Below, in pieces: positions 1-5,160 of a stretch of DNA of 5,160 bases (the stretch's first letter is position 1; the number at the start of each line of letters is the position of its first letter). Source of the DNA: a bacterium. Lineage in GTDB: Bacteria; Desulfobacterota; DSWW01. A program made the translations under genes and the position numbers. The notes beneath the pieces were generated by a model that did no database searches, was not told the origin of the DNA, and saw only the letters and a program-made list of their open reading frames with translations. The stretch is taken from contig JAUWSZ010000259.1 in the NCBI GenBank assembly GCA_030609865.1, positions 1-5,160 on the forward strand, written 5' to 3'.

Positions 1-1461
1 CGTCTTCACGATCCGCTCTCCCCCCTTCAGGGTAAACATCTCGTCTGAGTTCCCGTGATCTGCCGTGACGAGGGCAATCCCCTGGGTCTGCTCGACCACC
101 TTGAGGACCCTCTTCAGGCTCAGATCGACCGCCTCCACCGCCACGACAGTGGCATCGAGGTTGCCGGTGTGACCCACCATGTCGCCGTTGGCGAAGTTGA
201 TCCTGCCGCACCGGTACGTGCCGGTTTCGAGCAATCGCATCGTCTCGTCCGCGATCTCGGCAGCCTTCATCCACGGACGCTGATCGAAGGGAACCTTGTC
301 CGAGGGGATCTCCACGTAGAGTTCTCGGGCCTCGTCGATGTAGCCGCTCCGGTTTCCGTTCCAGAAGTAGGTCACGTGCCCGAACTTCTGGGTCTCGGAC
401 AGGGCGAACTGGGTTACGTCGTTTGCCGCGAGGTATTCCCCGAGGGTTTGATCGATCGCCGGGGGCTTGACCAGGTACTTCTTGGGGATCTTCAGGTCCC
501 CGTCATACTCCATCATGCCCGCGTAGAGCACATCGGGGCGGCGCTTCCGGTCAAAGGCCTGGAAATCCTCCTCTTCGAAGGCCCGGGAGATCTCGATGGC
601 CCGGTCTCCCCGGAAATTGAAGAAGATGACGGCGTCTCCGTCCAGGATCGGCCCCACCGGTTGGCCCTCGTCATCCACGACGACAAAAGAGGGCATGTAC
701 TGATCCGTGATTCCCGGCTCTCTCTCCCTGATCGCGCGTATGGCCTCGGAGGCCGTTCGGGACCGATTCGGGGCCTCTCCCAGGACGTGGGCCCTCCACC
801 CCCTCTCCACCACGGTCCAATCCGCCCCGTAGCGGTCCATGGTGGTGACCATCCGCCCCCCACCGCTGGCCACCCGATAATCACGACCCTGGTCACGACA
901 TAGATCCTCCAGCGTCTCCTCCAGGGGCTCGACGTATTCCAGGGCGGATGTGGCCCCCACGTCGCGGCCGTCCATAAGAGGATGTACCCGCAGCCTCTTC
1001 ACGCCCATCTCCGCCGCCTTGCGTACCATGGCGAACAGATGATCGATGTGACTGTGGACATTCCCGTCCGAAAGGAGACCGATGAAATGAAGTGTGCCTC
1101 CGGCCAGACAATCTTTTACGATCTGCTCCCAAAGGGGCGTTTTGTAGATCCCTCCCGAGGCGATCTCCCGGTTGACGAGCTTGGCCCCCTGGTCGAAGAC
1201 CCTGCCGGCCCCGATGGCGTTGTGGCCCACCTCGGAGTTCCCCATGTCGTCCCAGCTGGGAAGCCCGACGGCCGGTCCGTGAGCCAGGAGCTGTGTGTGG
1301 GGACAGGTGGCAAGAAGACGGTCCAGGGTGGGCGTGCGTGCAAGATGGACCGCATTCGACTCATCCTGTCTGCCGATCCCCACCCCGTCCATCACAACGA
1401 TCAGCAACGAACCGGGCCTCCCCTGGAATTTCCGCCAATGTTTGAGTCGGAATTCTTTCAT
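1..1461 (-). CDS. gpmI: 2,3-bisphosphoglycerate-independent phosphoglycerate mutase (3' end cut by window)
   Basis: Cytoplasmic dimanganese enzyme that interconverts 3- and 2-phosphoglycerate in glycolysis and gluconeogenesis. The frame is open for 487 codons from ATG at 1461 to the window edge. Visible motifs are the metal site MDGVG (Asp25), the phosphoserine nucleophile MGNSEVGH (Ser76), DGNVHSH at 132-138, DGRD at 164-167, FRGDR at 283-287, Lys359, GDMVGH (Asp427, His431) and TADHGN (Asp468, His469). The last metal-ligand His near the C-terminus lies beyond the edge. YFWNGNRSG (365-373) and GAGRVFDQGAKLV resemble the long plant/trypanosome-type class of about 550 residues, so roughly 60 residues are missing. 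The start is firm: TAG lies in frame 24 bases upstream, and GAGGGG precedes the ATG by 6 bases. The gene is divergent from the small gene at 1723. No frameshift is seen. Confidence 0.96.
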   Translation of the reverse strand, partial: MKEFRLKHWRKFQGRPGSLLIVVMDGVGIGRQDESNAVHLARTPTLDRLLATCPHTQLLAHGPAVGLPSWDDMGNSEVGHNAIGAGRVFDQGAKLVNREIASGGIYKTPLWEQIVKDCLAGGTLHFIGLLSDGNVHSHIDHLFAMVRKAAEMGVKRLRVHPLMDGRDVGATSALEYVEPLEETLEDLCRDQGRDYRVASGGGRMVTTMDRYGADWTVVERGWRAHVLGEAPNRSRTASEAIRAIREREPGITDQYMPSFVVVDDEGQPVGPILDGDAVIFFNFRGDRAIEISRAFEEEDFQAFDRKRRPDVLYAGMMEYDGDLKIPKKYLVKPPAIDQTLGEYLAANDVTQFALSETQKFGHVTYFWNGNRSGYIDEARELYVEIPSDKVPFDQRPWMKAAEIADETMRLLETGTYRCGRINFANGDMVGHTGNLDATVVAVEAVDLSLKRVLKVVEQTQGIALVTADHGNSDEMFTLKGGERIVKT

Positions 1462-1524
1462 GGCGCACCCCTCGCCTTGTCTGATCTACGAGTCAAAAAA
1501 CGTCAGCTCGTCAAAACAATGACA

Positions 1525-1558
1525 TGACCGCCCCGGAGCCCGGTCAGGCCTCTGAGGC
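1525..1558. repeat. Two adjacent inverted repeats in the divergent spacer
   Basis: TGACCG (1525-1530) and CGGTCA (1541-1546) form a 6-base inverted repeat around a 10-base centre. Immediately after it, GCCTCTGAGGC (1548-1558) is a near-perfect 11-base palindrome. No gene ends here and there is no following T-run, so a terminator is unlikely. An operator or a chance GC-rich palindrome are both possible. Confidence 0.3.
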
Positions 1559-1570
1559 GACTCTCTTGGA

Positions 1571-1599
1571 TTTACATTCTAAAAACAATAACTTATGAC
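1571..1599 (+). promoter_or_regulatory. Candidate sigma70 promoter for the 94-residue gene
   Basis: TTTACA (1571-1576, five of six matches to TTGACA) is followed after exactly 17 AT-rich bases by TATGAC (1594-1599, four of six matches to TATAAT). Transcription would start near 1606 and leave a leader of about 117 bases before the ATG at 1723. The call rests on motif match and position only. Confidence 0.42.
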
Positions 1600-1722
1600 T
1601 TTCCGACTGGGCCGTCCCTTTCCCCCTGCGGAATGGCACATCCTTTGCTCCAATGGTGCAGAAGTGTAACAGACATCATGCGCCAACCGACATAGTTCAA
1701 TTTGAGGGGGACGGGGACCATC

Positions 1723-2007
1723 ATGAGCACACGTTCGAATGCTGAAACGAGTTGGGGGTACACCCGAACGAAGGACTGCTTCGACCAAATGCAGGACGTC
1801 GTAGGCATCCTGAAGAGGCTCGCAGATTCCTTCACCGAGGTCAACATTGCAGCCGACTTTCTCCAGATGCGAACAGACCCTGCCTCGGAACCACCGGAGC
1901 TGCAGCTCACCTGCCTGATCAAGGAGCGGATCGCGGCCATTCAGGAACAGGTCACCGAACTCTACTACGCACTGAACCACTTACCCTATCCTGTCTTGAA
2001 GCAATAA
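1723..2007 (+). CDS. Unrecognised 94-residue helical protein
   Basis: Function unknown; no family is recognised. The protein has no signal peptide or membrane segment, so it is probably cytoplasmic. It is mildly acidic and looks helical in two blocks: about residues 18-48 (from FDQMQDVVGILKRLAD) and about residues 60-88 (a stretch containing LIKERIAAIQEQVTELYYAL), joined by a Pro/Glu linker (near DPASEPPE). The second block has a heptad-like hydrophobic spacing that would suit a short coiled coil or helical hairpin. The ATG at 1723 is preferred, with GGGG at 1713-1716 and GAGGGGG at 1704-1710 as possible ribosome sites. A TTG at 1702 would add seven residues but has no ribosome site of its own. 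The gene stands alone, with a promoter candidate upstream and no clear terminator after TAA. The antisense frame on the other strand is the main alternative and looks less protein-like. Confidence 0.68.
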   Translation: MSTRSNAETSWGYTRTKDCFDQMQDVVGILKRLADSFTEVNIAADFLQMRTDPASEPPELQLTCLIKERIAAIQEQVTELYYALNHLPYPVLKQ

Positions 2008-2040
2008 TCTCCTGCGGGTGCCTTTTGATCCGAACCGGTC

Positions 2041-2046
2041 TATAAT
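2041..2046 (+). promoter_or_regulatory. Perfect TATAAT -10 box upstream of the membrane-protein pair
   Basis: TATAAT lies 34 bases after the upstream stop codon and 83 bases before the preferred TTG start at 2129. The -35 region is poor (TGCCTT at 16-base spacing) and there is no extended -10 TG. If real it is weak or activator-dependent, with a start near 2053. Confidence 0.4.
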
Positions 2047-2114
2047 GGGTGGTTCGACCCCTTCCGTGCGGCACTTCTCCTGAGTGCGCCGCCTGGAACG
2101 AAACAGAGACGAAC

Positions 2115-2120
2115 GGGAGA
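2115..2120 (+). promoter_or_regulatory. Ribosome binding site that decides the TTG start at 2129
   Basis: GGGAGA lies 8 bases before TTG at 2129. The in-frame GTG at 2084 has no purine-rich site before it. This favours the shorter 54-residue product. Confidence 0.5.
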
Positions 2121-2128
2121 CCAGGGCC

Positions 2129-2293
2129 TTGGATCTGAATCTCTGTCTGTATCTTTCGCTGTTCCTGCTCCTTGTGGGCCTTCTTGTCTTCTCCCTTGTG
2201 AGAAGGAAACAGGGGGAAAAGGGCGGACAGAGCGAAGCCGCGGGCACCGGGGCCGCAACCCCCGAGCCGGACGACAGGGGGCGGGGTGAATGA
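2129..2293 (+). CDS. Small single-pass membrane protein, 54 residues
   Basis: No family is recognised. From TTG at 2129 the product is 54 residues. Residues 3-24 are a strongly hydrophobic Leu/Val/Phe membrane segment, starting MDLNLCLYLSLFLLL. A basic stop-transfer patch RRKQGEK follows, then a Gly/Ala/Pro-rich, probably disordered tail ending in RGRGE. By the positive-inside rule the C-terminal tail should be cytoplasmic. Starting at GTG 2084 instead would give 69 residues with an Arg-rich N-terminus, but that start lacks a ribosome site. Its TGA overlaps the ATG of the Lgt-like gene (ATGA at 2290-2293), so the two are probably translationally coupled. A role as partner or assembly factor of that protein is inference only. 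A short frame of this kind could be spurious, but the ribosome site, membrane segment and coupling together argue that it is real. Confidence 0.62.
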   Translation: MDLNLCLYLSLFLLLVGLLVFSLVRRKQGEKGGQSEAAGTGAATPEPDDRGRGE

Positions 2294-3090
2294 AGCCGAT
2301 TCTCATTCGCTTTGCCGATGGCTCCTATATCCACTCAGGCCATTTCATGCTCTTCCTGGGCGGCCTGCTGGCCATCATCCTCCTGGCGATCGAAACGAAG
2401 AGGACCGGGGAGAGGCCTGAAAAGGTCTGGGGCCTGACGATTCTGCTGCTCATCTCAGCACTCTACGGAGCCCACATCTTCTACTGGATCGACTTCCGGG
2501 AAGAGTACGGCTACGGCTTCAAGCATCTGTTCATCTTCTGGAAAGGGGGCATGGCCCTTTACGGTGGCGGTATCCTCGCATTCGTCACGTACGTGTTCTA
2601 CGCCCAGTGGCAGAAGATGGATTTCTGGGGGACAGGGGATCTGCTGACCCCCCCGGCGGCCCTGTTCATCGTCTGCGCCAGGATCGGATGTATTCTGTCA
2701 GGGTGTTGTCACGGGCGGGAATGCCCTATCGATTTCCCCTTTGCCCTTCCTGCAAGGCCCCCCACGGGCCCGATTCCCTTTAATACGCCGGTGTATCCGA
2801 CCCAGCCGGCCTTTGCTGCATCCGCGCTTCTCGTTCTCGTGATTCTTTGGGCGCGACGGAAAAGGAAGAAATTCGACGGCGAGATCGTCCTGATCGGGAT
2901 ATTCCTGTACTCGGTAATGTCCTTTGTGATCGAGTTCTACCGGGGAGACCTCCGGATCCTGTACGAGATTTCCGGGATACAGTTTTCCCAGAACCAGATC
3001 ATCGGTGTGAACTTAATTCTCGCGTCTGTAATTCTCTACTTCTATCGGCTACGGGAAAGCAAGGCCCACCCCCCCACTGCACAACCCTAG
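2290..3090 (+). CDS. lgt: Prolipoprotein diacylglyceryl transferase family protein (Lgt-like, divergent active site)
   Basis: Inner-membrane protein of the Lgt family, which moves diacylglycerol from phosphatidylglycerol to the lipobox Cys of prelipoproteins. At 266 residues it is close to the usual length of about 260-290. Seven hydrophobic segments are visible, near residues 18-34, 47-67, 86-106, 119-137, 173-188, 198-217 and 237-252. Lgt landmarks are GGMALYGG (86-93), ARIGCILSGCCHG (130-142), YPTQP (169-173) and EFYRGD (215-220). Arg131 and Arg218 align with conserved Lgt arginines. By alignment from memory, Tyr91 sits where E. coli has His103, and Cys134, Ser137 and Cys139 replace conserved Asn, Asn and Glu. 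This Cys-rich variant is common among sequences annotated as Lgt, so the enzymatic call is likely but not certain. AGGGGG at 2276-2281 is the ribosome site. It overlaps the small gene upstream and is convergent with enolase. Confidence 0.85.
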   Translation: MKPILIRFADGSYIHSGHFMLFLGGLLAIILLAIETKRTGERPEKVWGLTILLLISALYGAHIFYWIDFREEYGYGFKHLFIFWKGGMALYGGGILAFVTYVFYAQWQKMDFWGTGDLLTPPAALFIVCARIGCILSGCCHGRECPIDFPFALPARPPTGPIPFNTPVYPTQPAFAASALLVLVILWARRKRKKFDGEIVLIGIFLYSVMSFVIEFYRGDLRILYEISGIQFSQNQIIGVNLILASVILYFYRLRESKAHPPTAQP

Positions 3091-3154
3091 AGGGGTGTCT
3101 CATAAGTTCTGTCCCAATTCCCGGCAATTCATCTGGCATCACTGTTTGACAATA

Positions 3155-3204
3155 GGTATTAGCAGTTAGCAAATGGGTATTAGCAGTTAGGTATTAGGTA
3201 TTAG
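3155..3204. repeat. Direct and tandem repeats of a GGTATTAG motif
   Basis: GGTATTAGCAGTTAG occurs at 3155-3169 and again, identical, at 3176-3190. It runs directly into TTAGGTATTAGGTATTAG (3187-3204), a tandem array of a 7-base GTATTAG unit. The inverted complement, CTAATACC-type units, lies at 3278-3305. Confidence 0.85.
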
Positions 3205-3305
3205 CTCCCCACCAGTACCCCCACCAGGACTGTCAATCGTCCTCGTCGTCGTCCTCGAACGGAAGGGAGAGGGGTGGGCTAATACCTAAAACCTAATACC
3301 TAATT
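3187..3305. repeat. Inverted repeat pair A (GGTATTAG arms)
   Basis: The left arm is TTAGGTATTAGG (3187-3198) followed by GGTATTAGC (ending 3205) and a C-rich stretch. The right arm is CCTAATACCTAA (3292-3303), with GCTAATACC at 3278-3286. The first 12 bases pair perfectly, as do nine bases of the inner unit. The right arm carries one extra, altered 7-base unit (TAAAACC). The arms enclose the first arm of pair B. Confidence 0.8.
3207..3227. repeat. CCCCACCAG direct repeat
   Basis: CCCCACCAG is present at 3207-3215 and 3219-3227, separated by three bases. It lies at the inner edge of the left arm of inverted repeat A. Confidence 0.6.
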
Positions 3306-3380
3306 GCCAATGAATTCACTGGCTGTCCCCGAATAAGGGAATCGTGCCCGTGCCCGATTTCGAGGACGAGGACGAGCGAT
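3236..3380. repeat. Inverted repeat pair B (CGTCCTCGAA arms)
   Basis: The left arm at 3236-3259 is built of TCGTCC/TCGTCG units. The right arm at 3358-3380 is built of GAGGAC/GAC units. CGTCCTCGAA (3250-3259) pairs perfectly with TTCGAGGACG (3359-3368), and the outer ends (ATCG with CGAT) can also pair. A CGTGCCCGTGCCCG tandem (3344-3357) abuts the right arm. Because the right arm of pair A falls between these arms, A and B interleave. Confidence 0.75.
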
Positions 3381-3408
3381 AGTGGGTCAAATACCATGCC
3401 TACAATGC

Positions 3409-5160
<1,752 letters not shown>

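Larger units (their letters stand above)
1462..1722. other. Divergent intergenic spacer
   Basis: This 261-base gene-free stretch lies between the starts of the minus-strand mutase gene and the plus-strand small gene. It must therefore hold promoters for both directions. It contains a good plus-strand sigma70-like promoter (1571-1599), two adjacent inverted repeats (1525-1546 and 1548-1558), and an AT-rich patch at 1571-1597. I see no RNA gene. The minus-strand frames that cross it are antisense to the small gene and have no family resemblance. Confidence 0.7.
2008..2128. other. Leader region of the small membrane protein-Lgt pair
   Basis: This 121-base spacer holds a TATAAT box at 2041-2046 and a possible stem-loop, GCACT (2071-2075) with AGTGC (2083-2087) around a 7-base loop. 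The loop is flanked by GC-rich bases that can extend the stem with a two-base bulge. No T-run follows the hairpin, so I do not call a terminator. It could lie in the 5' leader of the downstream message. Confidence 0.4.
3091..3408. other. Convergent intergenic spacer rich in short repeats
   Basis: This 318-base stretch separates the ends of the Lgt-like and enolase genes. It has no credible gene. It holds 7-base tandem units, a 15-base direct repeat, a 9-base direct repeat and two interleaved inverted-repeat pairs, given separately. No classical hairpin plus T-run terminator is seen for either gene, so the folded repeats may do that job. Confidence 0.75.

Noticed and set aside
55..903. 282-codon plus-strand frame, with further short frames, inside the mutase gene
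   Set aside because: It is antisense to a continuous, motif-complete iPGM. No ribosome site or recognisable domain is present.
1486..1514. Minus-strand promoter TTGACG (1514-1509) for the mutase gene
   Set aside because: The -35 is good, but at 17-base spacing the -10 is TCGTAG, only two of six matches. Neighbouring spacings are no better.
1579..1980. 133-codon minus-strand frame antisense to the small gene
   Set aside because: It has odd composition (many Cys, Arg and Pro), no ribosome site, and extends into the spacer. The plus-strand frame has a better start, promoter and helix-like pattern.
2068..2095. Hairpin as a rho-independent terminator after the 94-residue gene
   Set aside because: The stem is bulged and no T-run follows. 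It lies after a TATAAT box, so it more likely sits in the next leader.
3091..3150. GGGTGTCTCATAAGTTCTGTCC as the end of an insertion sequence or small transposable element
   Set aside because: I could not find a matching inverted end near 3300-3400 or a flanking target duplication, and no transposase fragment is present.
3155..3204. CRISPR-like array from regularly spaced repeats
   Set aside because: There are only two copies of a 15-base unit with a 6-base spacer, next to 7-base tandem units. Repeats and spacers are too short, and no cas gene is present.

Overview
The window is GC-rich bacterial chromosome with ordinary housekeeping genes and no phage, plasmid or insertion-sequence genes. 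It carries two consecutive lower-glycolysis enzymes, iPGM and enolase, a divergent member of the Lgt membrane-protein family, and a bifunctional-nuclease/PDZ protein. This mix, plus GC-rich codon use, would suit a Gram-negative lineage such as Desulfobacterota or a relative. That placement is an impression from family variants, not a demonstration.

Layout. From 1 to 1461 on the minus strand lies a 2,3-bisphosphoglycerate-independent phosphoglycerate mutase whose C-terminus runs off the left edge. A gene-free divergent spacer (1462-1722) holds a good sigma70-type promoter candidate on the plus strand. It is followed by an unrecognised 94-residue soluble protein (1723-2007). After a second promoter-like site (TATAAT at 2041) come a 54-residue single-pass membrane protein (2129-2293) and, overlapping it by ATGA, a seven-helix Lgt-like protein (2290-3090). 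A 318-base convergent spacer (3091-3408) is packed with short repeats whose inverted arms interleave. On the minus strand an apparent operon enters from the right edge: a bifunctional nuclease-PDZ fusion (4725-5160, partial), then enolase (3409-4701) 23 bases later.

The most notable point is the enolase. It is full length with its catalytic residues intact, but codon 50, the conserved Glu of the ELRDGD motif, is TAG. Either the gene is broken, the base is an error, or the amber codon is read through. The sequence alone cannot decide, but one re-read of position 4554 would separate the error case from the other two.

Functionally, iPGM (3-phosphoglycerate to 2-phosphoglycerate) and enolase (2-phosphoglycerate to phosphoenolpyruvate) are consecutive steps, but they sit in different transcription units. 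No previously undescribed multi-gene system is evident. The best candidates for something new are the amber codon in enolase, the small membrane protein coupled to the Cys-rich Lgt homologue, and the interleaved intergenic repeat.
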